Positions 44,631 through 55,479 of a DNA stretch of 64,000 nucleotides are shown here, piece by piece (the first letter of the stretch is position 1; each line of letters opens with the position of its first letter). Source of the stretch: Larix kaempferi (Eukaryota > Streptophyta > Pinopsida > Pinales > Pinaceae). The stretch lies in contig BSBM01000386.1 of NCBI GenBank assembly GCA_027924585.1, positions 2,280,001 to 2,344,000 of the forward strand. Reading direction: 5' to 3'. The translations under genes and the position numbers were made by a program. The notes under the pieces are model-generated. The model worked only from the letters and a program-made list of their open reading frames with translations. It did no database searches and was not told the DNA's origin.

Positions 44631-45713
44631 ATCAGGGGGCAACTGTTAACACCTAAAAATCGCACACATGTGACATTTAGGCGATTCATCCAGTAAAGCA
44701 TCATCAACATAAATAATGCATCTCACCACAGGAATCTTCAACAGATTCCAAACACATCATGATCCCAAAAACATTCAAAACAAAGGGTAGCACGAGTATT
44801 ACACAGGTTACCCCGGATATAGCGCAGGTTATCTAAACAATTCCCACGCTACAACGCGCGGCTTTTCCTTCGATAGTCGTAAAAATGTCAAAACGGTGGG
44901 ACCACTTCATCCTAGCAGTGCATTAAAGGCTCAATCCTCCCCAAGGATCAAAATTAGTCTCCTCACACACTTGGTTGCATTAATCATCCCCCTTATGTAC
45001 CTTGGAACTAGTTCATGAAGGAGGAGAGTTCACATTTGGATCTAGTTGTTTGTTGGCCACCTCTTGGCCTATAAAAGAAATCCATTGGCATGCATCTTGT
45101 AGAGAGATATTAGAGCAAGGTTATGTTGTTGGATTTGAGTTGGAGCTTCCTCATATCCCACCATTTCCTACCATTGCAAGCATTTCCAAGCTTGCTTGAC
45201 ACCTACCATCAAGGAGCAAGTGTTTCTCTCCATTGTTCTTCCATCTACTTAGCATTTATTTCGGACAAGAAAGGCCTCCCTAAGGGATATTGTTGGCTTC
45301 CCTTGAATCCTTCACCTCCTAGGTGTTGTACAACTATTCCATTGGGCAATACAAGAGTGGTTTATCATACCTTTAGTTGTTGTTGGATTTTTCATCTTTT
45401 CCCCCATCTCTTTTATTTTATTTTCATCAATATTTTCATATTTAAATGTGAACTACACTAAAAATCTCTTGCAGGATCACTTGGAGGAATACCAACCACC
45501 AAAAATGGGCTCCAAGAATTGAGGCCTTGCAACAACCTACAAGGCTTATCCCCTCACCATGTGGAAGAGTGCACTTGTGCAATTTTTTCCACAACAGGAT
45601 GTGAACTTAAGGCATGCTATGTGGGATGATAAGATAAGAGTAAAGAGGTCAATTGCATGAGGGATTCACTCAATAAACTGCTATCATAGCACGTTCGTTC
45701 GTGGAATATGAAA
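44631..45713 (+). repeat. Possible LTR preceded by a purine-tract-like AGGGGGCAAC
   Basis: ATCAGGGGGCAAC at 44631-44643 followed by TGTTAACACC resembles the purine-tract/LTR junction of Tat-type gypsy elements and of the inner element here. A TATA-like CCTATAAAAG lies at about 45068. The 3' end is uncertain; ..GAAACA near 45713 is one option. I see no partner LTR, no duplication and no primer site, so this could be a lone or partial LTR or coincidence. The region includes frames at 45002-45461 with no recognised domain. Confidence 0.3.
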
Positions 45714-46659
45714 CAATACCCCCAATTTCACTAAATATTGGAAAATACCTTCCAAAATTGGTTTTTTTAACCCCCTCCCAATATGCCTTCCCAATTTTTA
45801 AAAACCCCTATTTTCACTAAATATTGTATGTATCAATTTTTTCATTAACATTTTTTATACCCCTTTATATTTCTACCTAGTATATTGATATGATACCCCT
45901 CTTATGACCCTATATGCATTCTACAATGCACCCTGCTTCTTTCGATGTATATTGTGGATGCACATTACTTCACCCACAATGCAATTACTCAACCACATAT
46001 CATTATTATTTGCAACATCTAATGGTCTAATGAAGAGATAGGAGATGACTTCTTGTATGTCACTAGAGCCAATGCACATAGTACAACATTTAGATTGCAT
46101 GTTATAGTTCCCCAATCGCTGACTAAGCCTGTTGTGGGCTAGGTATCCAAGTCCCCAAGGCCTGTAACAAGCTATAGGAGGCTGACTAAACCTCCCAAGG
46201 CCTGTAATAGGCACGAGTGGTTGGGTATTCAAGCCCCCAAGGCCTATCGAGGGCCTATAACAGGCCCTGGAGGCTTAGAGCCTCCCAAGGATATTGGTAA
46301 CAACTTGCTGAGTGCTATTGGTAACAATTGGCTGTCAATGACCACTGTATCTCGACTATGATCGACTGGAAACCCACTTCACCACGAAACCCCCTAGCCT
46401 CAAGCATGCCTCAAGACACGATTTCCCTGCATACTGGTAAGCCCGAGCCTTGACTCAACCCGATTTCGCATTCAGCCGTGATCCCGCCATCTCCATTTGG
46501 CAGATATTTGTGAGCCCACCCATATAAAAAAGATCCCAAAGTATTTTTGTATTGTTACATTAAATAAAAAAACCCTTTGCCCCTTAATATATAAGCAATA
46601 TAATTTGTAGGTTTTCATGAATATTTAATACCACAATATGAATGAACGTGGTATTATAT
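45714..46659. other. Intergenic DNA with small repeats
   Basis: A 15 bp TTTCACTAAATATTG occurs twice near 45730 and 45812. Several CCCAAGGCCTGTAA-like blocks occur at 46150-46290. No gene seen. Confidence 0.5.
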
Positions 46660-46680
46660 TGCCTTCTAGTGAAGCCCCCA

Positions 46681-47157
46681 TGGTCAATTGGAACCTCCCC
46701 TTTTCAGTTGGTATATGGAAAGGAAGATCTACTGCCAATTTAGTTGGGGCTTCCTATGCTGAAACGGATCCAACATAAAGTAGAGGAGAAAAATCACATT
46801 TTCAGAAGAGTGTATGAATTTATAGAGTTGCAACAAGACAGGGAACAGGTCAATGTGAAATTGCAAGAACATCAGAGAAAGATGAAGATGACTTTTGATC
46901 AAAATTACATAGAAAGGTACTTCCATCCAGGTGACATGGTGTTAAAATGGGATGCCAAAAGAGAAGATAAAGGAAACCATGGAAAGTTTGACAAACTCTG
47001 GATAGGCCCTTACACCATAGCAGTTGTGCAAGGAAACAATACCTACATACTTACAGAACTAAATGGTAAAGTCATGGAGGTTGTTGTCAATGGGAGGCTA
47101 CAAGAGTTTCTATCTGTACTAAAATATAAAAGGAGCACTTTCCAGATATGTACATAG
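46681..47157 (+). pseudogene. Integrase C-terminal fragment (GPY/F-type)
   Basis: The frame reads SPFQLVYGKEDLLPI then TAG 46741 then LGLPML and continues open to TAG 47155. SPFQLVYG is the end of the gypsy integrase core. DMVLKWDAKREDKGNHGKFD and LWIGPYTIAVVQGNN are the C-terminal GPY/F module, in the form common in Tat/Athila-type plant gypsy elements. The catalytic triad is absent because the element is truncated before it. The helical EFIELQQDREQVNVKLQEHQ segment between is also typical. Confidence 0.85.
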
Positions 47158-48313
47158 TAGAGTAGAAGAATTTAAATATTGTTTATTTTATTCTATATTA
47201 GTTTACCTCGTCATTTTAATTCCTTTTACATTTCATGCAGGTAAATATGTTACAAAGATAAGAAGTTTGCTCAATGTGTAAAATTCTCTGAGAAAGAGAG
47301 ACTCCATAGCCCAATAGTGAAGGCACTAATCTGCATTTCTCAACTGTTTGTAAAACAAAAATTTGTCCCCATTGAAGCCGATGTTAGCACTAAAATATTT
47401 CAGGTTGATCATATTTTCTAAAGAATATTTAAATGTTGAAAAGTTCAATTTTAAGCCCACAGGGGCTAAGGTTAAGGTATACTGAGTAGCTTTAGCATTG
47501 AGCTAAAGGAACAAAGATAAACCAAATGACTATAGGATAGAGAACAAAGGATAAAGGATAAAGGTGCAAAAAATCATCTAACACAGAACACTGTTAGATC
47601 TAAAATCATCAACGGCCAGGATCGATAGCACACTAACAAAGTACAAGGGAGATAAAGAGTGGGAGCGAACTAATCAAGAAAAATAGATAGAGATCAATAG
47701 CTCTGATGGATAATCCGCCCAAAAGTACACACTTGTTAATGTGCTCCTGACAAGCCATTGGCCCAAAACCACTAGGGACATCTAGGAATCTTTTATTGAT
47801 AACGGCTCGTCAAGGCTATTTTCAAAACCACTGAGATCACAAGTTGTTACCGCCTATGGTAAACCAAAGTGGTATCTGCCAAAAGTGAAAGTGTACAAAG
47901 CTTCCACACATGCAAGAGTAACAAAGTGACATCCACACGAGCCTCTCTCAAGCAAACACGTGTCAGTCGACGTCCACCGATCCCATCCAATGTCATCAAG
48001 AGCGCCTAAATCAAATTCTCCAAATATCCAAATTTTTGTAGTTGTTCAATCCGTTAAAAGGGAAATTTAAAATTTCAAAGTTATTATGTTTCATTTGAAG
48101 AAAAGCTCCAGTGCTAGGCATCCACTGTACCCATCCATTCGACCTCAGTTAAAATCAGCCTCACTCCACCTCCCAGCTTGTACACCCCAGGTATTTTGTT
48201 GTATCTAAGTCACAGTTATTCTGTTTTTACCATCATATAAACAGTAAATATTCTTTCCCTAATTACCCTGCAAACCCACCTTTTAACCTACCAATTTAAA
48301 TACTACACCCAAG
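47158..48313 (+). other. Noncoding stretch between integrase and extra ORF
   Basis: No frame of coding quality. Contains a run of ATAAAGGATAAAGG near 47540. From about 47670 it is alignable by eye with the reverse complement of 59053-59725, so it belongs to the element. Confidence 0.5.
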
Positions 48314-51300
48314 ATGGATCCTAAATCTAAAGTTAAGTTCCCTAATCCCATATTTGCAGTAGATGAACACATATATGACCACCATGTTGATATCTCTGAT
48401 ACAATTATCACCAACTCTGACCTAAATTCCACTATTAGAGAGGCATGTTCTCTAGCCATTGCAGACCAGGACCCATTCCATTTGTGGGACTCAAATTTGT
48501 CCGGACCAGTTTTTCCTAGGACTGTACAAAATATGTTGAAACTCCCTCATATCCTAGACTCCTTATCCAATCATCCGACTATTCTAAAACCTTATGCATC
48601 ATCAATGTTGAAACTCTACAAAATATGTTTTGTATCCTAGACTCCTTATCCCTTCGGGCACTTAATGAGAGAAGATTGGCCACATCCTATCAAACATTGT
48701 AGCCTTATGGCAGGAACCAATTTTTATCCTAGCACCTAGAGAAGGGAATTTCCATACCCAAATCACCACCACCATATGAGACAGTGGTGTTTTTTGACAG
48801 TTCAAAGAAATTTATTTCATTGATATGCACCATTTTAGGACTGGAAAATAAGAATAGTTTAGATGATGGCATCCTAGGTATCTTGCTTATTTTAACCCTT
48901 GCACATAGACTCACTCCCCCCAATTTTGACATCTATAGTTTCCTAGTTGAAACAATTCATGGGAAACTAGAGCAACTTCCTGCTATAGAGTGGTTTAGAT
49001 ACCCTTCTTTCCTTTTCTACGTGTTCCTATATCAAAATTTTGAACATTACAAGCCCCTGAATTTGACGATATTTGATGAAAGTGGACATCAAATTCCTGT
49101 ATATGACTGGAGTAATTTGATTCTAAGAAGAACTCATAACTAAAATTATACAGAATTTACAAATAAATTCATTAGCTCACCTCCATGAATGTTCCCATAT
49201 AACAAAAGGTCTGTACAATTCAGTCCTGACATGATGTCTGGGGATTGGTTTTTGTATGAGAACTATATAGTAATAAGAGTGTATGGTTTTGAGGAGGATC
49301 TCTATAATCTCTTGGCTTTCCTCACTCCTAGATTTTTTTCCATGCAATATGCTAGGCAGATGTTTATATCAGACCATATTCACTGTACTCACTTCAAGAA
49401 CCAAAGGAGATTCCTACCACCAAAATAAATAGGACCCTTTCAGATAAGGGGATTGAATACTTTGCAATATATGGAATTTTTTCTAGCTCAACTAAATTTG
49501 GGGAAGGATGGAAAAGGATCTTATGAACCTCACTATGTCATCTCTAATATGAGGGTAGATGATAGAAATTCCCCTTATGAGTATGTGCCAAAACCACACT
49601 GGGAGAATATTCAAAATTTAGAGAGATGGGAGGAGGTCCTATCAATTCAAAAAAGCATGGAAGAAAAGAGTGTTTTAGATAAGCAATCAGAAAAGAAGAG
49701 CGGAGCAAAAGAACTCAATATATATATGGATATTGATGGGACAGATCAGGGTCCTCCAACAAAAAGGGATAGAACATAATGGGAAGGAATAGAGAAAGCA
49801 ATGGTGGAGAAGGATGAAACTGTGGAGATTCCAAAGGAATTGGCTGAATTGATAAAACAACCATCAACCAACAAAGAGGGGCCTTTGGTAAAATTCACTC
49901 ATTATCCCTCCCTCAATTTTACGGTACATAAAGTGTTGCAAACCTCACCTTCAACTAGCCCTGTGCAAATGAAAATAGACCTACAAGCTAGGTACAGAAG
50001 CATGAGAGAGAGGTGTCAAATTAACAAATGATGTCAGGCAACAAGTGGGGACAATAGAGAAAATGATGCTCACGGTAGCTGACCATCAGAATAATGCCTT
50101 GAGGTTATCCATTCTTAAAGAAAAAGTGCCCAAGCCTTCAAATTGGACTGAATGGAGGGAAAATGAATGTGAGGTGGATTTCAAGAATTTTGTAAAATTG
50201 GACAAGTTGTACTTTTATAGGTAGGATAGTGATATAATATGCACAGAGGTAGTAAAGTCAACAAAGACTGAAAGTAAGTTGAGGACAACCCTAGAGAAGT
50301 TTGAACAACTATGGAAAGCAAAAAATGCGATTGTTAAAGCTAAACATGTCACTATTAAAGAGCTAGAGAACAAAGTTATAGATTTGGGTGGTGACCCAGT
50401 AGATGGATCTCATTCCAAATCATTACTATAGCAAAAAGACAGTGAGATTGCCTAGCTTAAAAAATAGCAAAACATACATGGCCCCCAACTAGTTCAAACT
50501 CCTGAACTAAGGGAAGCTCAAAAGGAAAATGAGCAACTTTATGCCAGCATGCTGCAATACAAGAGCCTAGAATAAGAAAGGGAAGATAATATCAATGAGA
50601 TTTAGTGGAAAATTGCATGACTAAATCAGAAAATACCACCTTGTCCATTAAAAAGAATCCCCAGCCATCATCTCCGAGAGCACAAGAAGGAAGTCATCCA
50701 GTAGGAAGGGTAGGGAAAACTGAAAAAGAACATGAAAATCGAATAGTTGCTCAGGAAGTGATTGATATCATGGAGGAGGATACCTCAGTTCAGCAACCAA
50801 AGATCAATGACAGTAGGTTCAAAGAGTTAGAGGTGGAGGTGAGTCAAAAAGACAATAGTATTTTTGGACTAGAAAATGAATTCAATGGGCAAGAGGATAA
50901 AATTGATGACTTAGAAGCTGAGGTGAGTGACCTCAAAAGCCAATTAACCAAATTACACTTGGATGTTTAAGGAGAAGAGCTCTTGAGAAGAATTAGGACA
51001 GCATTGTGGGACAAAATATCCCAAGAAATTCTTATTAAGTGGGATCATTGTGAAGTGGTTCAAGACGAAGTTGACATGGTCAAATCAACTTAGCAGGAGG
51101 TAAATAGAGAGAAGAAAGAGCTTGGAAAAATACCAAAACAAGCTGCATAAATAGTGCAATACTTGAATAGTAGAACCAAGAAGCAATTAGAGGATATGCA
51201 GAATACAAATAGGACTCTGCTTATCAAGTTTGTAAATCAGATGATCATGAAGGAAACTTGGTGAAGAGGACTCATAATACAATAAAACCCCTCACTAATG

Positions 51301-51890
51301 GAGTAGATGCATTCAAAGGCATATTCAATGATGTCATCAAGTTGCGTTTACCACCCCCATATGATGGAAATGGAGAAATGTATAAAAAGGAGGAATATGA
51401 AGAAAAGTTAGCCCAAAATAAAAATCAAGAAGTACAATTTGATGTACTAGAGGGGGTTGTCAGTGGGGATGCAAAGTTTGATAGATTAAAAGATGATTTT
51501 GAGATTTGGGCACTCCTTCAAAGTTTGCTAAGAAAATTAAATCCCATATCCTATGAGAAAAATACAAATGTTGAGGTTACACTAAAGGCATTAAAATCAC
51601 ATCATATTCCCATGGGAAAAGAGTGGGAATCAATGGCCAAGTATCACAAGCTAATACTGCCACCTCAAGGGACAACTATAGGGAAGCCATCAAGGAAAAT
51701 TCCAGGATAGTATGTATTCCATCCTACTCATGTTTTCATGCCACCGGGAGGATAAGCAAATGTTCAAATGATGGGGCAAGCAGTTGTCATACCAATGAAT
51801 TATCCAGGTGCACAACCAAATGTATACATGAGAGGAAAATCATCCCAACATCAAGGAAGTAAAAAGGGATTGAGTAAAAGAAGGTGATTA
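48314..51890 (+). pseudogene. Extra ORF after integrase, plus-strand copy; unrecognised, coiled coil in C-terminal half
   Basis: Coding-like sequence with several stops, mainly in one frame from 48784 to 50970. Start at ATG 48314 is supported by the other copy (59052, minus), which has the same DEHIYDHH..D..DT..T.S.LNSTIREA block after its ATG. Shared landmarks: FSPDMxxGDWFLYE (about 49215), KFTHYP followed by TSPSTSP (about 49890-49960), and a coiled coil with FKELEVEVSQKDNSIFGLEN and EDKIDDLEAEVSDLKSQLTK (about 50820-50965). No membrane segment or signal peptide. Conservation of these blocks in two copies suggests it was a real protein of this family. Function unknown. Confidence 0.65.
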
Positions 51891-52115
51891 AGACAAAATA
51901 AGTTTGTTTGACAGTTAAAGAGTGAAAGTGACAAATGTAAAAGTTTTTTGCAAATCAGTTGAAGATAACCAAAAGCAATTATTACTACAAGGCCTATATA
52001 ATGTAATTCATGCTCATAAATCGATGTTGGAAAATATTAGAGGGTATCTAGGGTTGTTTAGTCAATTGGAAAGTTTGTATGTAATGAAATATTCTCTGAC
52101 ATTAAGATTGTAGCG

Positions 52116-52763
52116 TGTCACAGATGTGTCTATATTCTCTTTAGTATGTACTCCTTCAGTTTTTCCATAACTTTTCCATGTCTATGTAAATCTTTCATGA
52201 TATAACAACAAAGCAATGAGCAACAGATTCAACCCTATTTTGTGTCATTGAGGTGATGTAGTGTTGAATGTTGAAATTGATAATAGAGATTTCAATTTCT
52301 TTGACCTTTGTTCTAGTTTCAGGATATGTATGTGATTCAGCAGTATTTGAAGTTTTCCTTTATTGTTGTTTATGTGTATGTCATGTTGCTTGTAATTTCA
52401 CAAAAAACTCATGAGATGTTTATATGTTGTTATAAACTACTAAATTCTTTGAAATAAAATATCAGTACATTTCTTCTATCAATTGAGTGTAAGATATTTT
52501 TTCTACAAGCAGCTTTGTTTTGTTCAATTTTCTAAATTCATGTCCACTGAAATCTTAAGTACTATTAAACTCTACAAAATTCCTTTGAAAATGATTTTTT
52601 ATGTTCAAATTAGTTCATAATCTTTACCTATAAGAGATATCCAAGGAAGTATCACATTTATATATCAAATTCACACAGATTTAGCTCTAGAATCTCTAAA
52701 AGTTGAGCCTCATCATGCCCTAGAATACACTATATTCAGCCTAGTATGCCTCAGGGACTAACA
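52116..52763 (+). repeat. LTR of plus-strand gypsy remnant
   Basis: 648 bp from TGTCACAGATGTGTC to ..GGGACTAACA; matches the reverse complement of 54723-55367. The 5' boundary is judged from the TG shared by both copies; the purine tract before it is poor. Confidence 0.72.
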
Positions 52764-52841
52764 AGATAGATTCAAGGTATTAGGATGTATGTTGGACTCA
52801 ACCAGGTTTAGGACTTTCAATTTTCCTCTGATAGACAGGAT

Positions 52842-54219
52842 TTATGTCCAGCTTTGATAGAGATATAGTGGGATTTTTATTTTGGATAACTCATGCTCAA
52901 TATCAAAAGGGATAGGGAATTTTTCATGTTCACTTCTTCCAGGCTCTATTCTTTCAGGTTGTGGAGCTTCAACTTTATTTTTTGCAAGGGGGGGTGTAGG
53001 CTTAGTCACCTTATCTTGAGGAATATCAAACTTCATAGCAATGACTAATCTATAATAAATTTTATCAGGTTTTGGATCTTCAGCATCCTTTCTAGGGGAA
53101 GGATTTTGTCTTTGATTTGTTGCATTATTTCTTGGCCTTAGATTATACCTTCTCTGTAATTATTGATCATTATGATATACTTCTTCTTGCAAATATATTT
53201 CATAATCTTCTTGTGTCAAATATATCATATCATTTTCATCTTGAATCCATAATATATATTCATTTGGTTTTATGTATTCCTCATCTGGAGGCAAATCTCA
53301 AAATTATTATTATTGTTTTCTTTGACAGGAGGTTGTAAAGGTGGACCTCCATTCCTCCTTTCCCTATTGATAATATGAGGGTTGAAAGGTCTTATGTACT
53401 AATTAGGATTCCTTTGACCTCCACCCTAGGTATTTCTATTTACATTATTTCCTTCCACCTATGATCTGGTAAGTTTGTTTGATAGACCTCTAATTAATCT
53501 TGACATCTCTTCTATCTTTGCATCTTGTGAATATTTTTCTTTAACAAAGGTACAATCCTGTTTATTAGGTTTCCTCTTATATAAGTCCTATTTATATCTT
53601 ATCTTTATTGAAGCTTTCATTTTCCTTCCTACTTCTACTACATCATCTTTCATATTCAATAAGGTTGCGGACCTTCTTTCCCTAATAATCATTGCAAAAT
53701 CTGGCTCAAATGCACCTGCATAGGTGACCTTAGCAACTGCTTGTGAAGGTTTTATATCTTGAGGAATCTTAATATATATTTTGTTGAATCTTTTGTTAAA
53801 TTCCCCAGTTTTTCCCCGTTCTTTCTTCTTAATGCAGCAAACTCTGTGAGATAATAAAGGTGATCCCTCTTCTCACCTCATTGTCTCATGAAATAAGTCT
53901 CCAAGTCATGCCAGGAGTTTATAGAAGCTTTAGGAAGGCCTTTGAAACACTTCATGACTTCTCCTTCCAAATTTTGGACAAAGAGTCTCATGAATACATC
54001 ATCAAGTTCAATGTAGAGGTTATCAGTAAAGTATTGAAAAATTGACATATGCTCCTCAGTCGTGGTATCCTTTTCTCCATCATATTTAGGTAAAATTTTC
54101 AAATAACTCTCAATAATATTATGAAGGTTATTACCGAGATTTAATGGACCATACCTGGAAACTACCCAAGGTTTTATAGGTGGTGTTGGTGGTCCACCTC
54201 CTCTTCCAACATCGGCCAT
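52842..54219 (-). pseudogene. Gag of minus-strand gypsy remnant, broken
   Basis: Starts at ATG 54219 (MADVGRGGGPPTPPIKPW). The capsid core has YLKILPKYDGEKDTTTEEHM, FVQNLEGEVMKCFKGLP and SWHDLETYFMRQ, the usual Retrotrans_gag layout. After several stops a Pro/Asn-rich tail (around RPFNPHIINRERRNGGPP, near 53370) follows. The end (53036-52842) has PFDIEHELSKIKIPLYL, the helix that precedes the protease in Tat/Athila-type Gag. The protease itself is absent, cut at about 52770. Confidence 0.75.
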
Positions 54220-54697
54220 TATGTGTTGTAAAATGATATTTCTGGCTTGGGGAGTTATAAGGGTTCTCTATGGCCTTGGATTAGGATGTATAGTACTAGA
54301 AGTGCTATCAGAAGGTGATAAGAAAGGATTATGAGGGTCTATAACAAGATTAAATGGAGTTTGAGGATTAGGTTTAGGATTTTCTTGATGATTTAAATTT
54401 TCAAAGATTTCTTGATTTTTAAAAGCAGAAGGTATTGAAGGATGATTTACATGAGCAATACCTTTCTCCTGCGTATTTTGATCAGCACGAAGATTTCTCT
54501 AGTGATTTATTGAATCTAGGAGGCTTATGAATTCTTGTGAAGTCGTATTTCTTTTGGTATGCATTCTATCAGAATCCAGCTTCACGTCAGTGGAGTCACT
54601 AGGTGAAAATTTCAGCCAATTGTCTAATCCTCTTTCACCGCTTAGGAATCATAACTCAACTTTGTCGTGCCTGAGGAAAATACTTTATGATTCTTCA

Positions 54698-54715
54698 TCC
54701 CTAGAAACGGCGCCA
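54698..54715 (-). promoter_or_regulatory. Primer-binding site of minus-strand gypsy remnant
   Basis: Minus strand TGGCGCCGTTTCTAGGGA, a few bases after the LTR end. It is close to the tRNA-Asp type TGGCGCCGTTGCCGGGGA found in many plant gypsy elements. Confidence 0.78.
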
Positions 54716-54722
54716 TTTTTCA

Positions 54723-55367
54723 TGTTAGTCCCTAAGATGTACTAGGTTAAATATAGTACATGCCAGGGCATGACGAGGCTCGAATTTTATAGATTTTAGA
54801 GATAAATCTGTAAAGAATTGAGATGTAAATGTGATGCTTCTTGAATCTCTCTGCAAGTAAAATTATGAACTAATTTGAACACATAAAATCATTTCAGAGG
54901 AATTTTTCATAGTATGACAGTGCTTTGGATTTCAGTGGATATGGATTTTAGTAGATGGAACAAAATAGAGATGTAAGAGGTTCCTAGAGGGAAAATCTCT
55001 TACGCTCTAATGATAGTAGAACGTACTGAGATTTTATAATAATAAAAAAAGAATTCAATAGTTTATAACAACATCTAAACATTTCATGAATTTCTTATGA
55101 ATTTATAAGTAGCATGACATACACAGAATCAACAAAAAAATAAAAATTCAGGTATTGTTGAATCATATGAACACCTTGAAACTGGACTAGATGTCAAAAT
55201 AATTGAAATATATATGTTATCAATTTCAATATTAAACACTACACAAATAAGGTTGAATTTGTTGCTCAATGCTTTATTGATATTGCATGAGAGATATACA
55301 TAGACATGACTGAGTTATGACAAAACTAAATGAGTACAAATTATAGAGGCAGGACATATCTGCAACA
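54723..55367 (-). repeat. LTR of minus-strand gypsy remnant
   Basis: 645 bp, TGTTGCAG to ..GGGACTAACA on the minus strand; homologous to 52116-52763 in opposite orientation, with clear divergence (well above 10% by eye), so the family is old. Confidence 0.78.
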
Positions 55368-55479
55368 CTCTACAATCTTTATCTCAAAATAATTTCATTG
55401 CATACAAAATAGTCCATAGACTCAACAATCCTAGAGACCCTCTAAAAATTGCCAACCTTTATTACTGAGCTCAAACGGC

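Larger units (their letters stand above)
46660..52763 (+). mobile_element. 3' remnant of a Ty3/gypsy element (integrase end, extra ORF, 3' LTR)
   Basis: Starts within the end of the integrase core and runs through an extra ORF to an LTR ending ..GGGACTAACA. Everything upstream (5' LTR, gag, protease, RT) is missing, so it is truncated. From about 47670 onward it matches the minus strand of 54723-59725, another copy of the same family. Confidence 0.8.
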
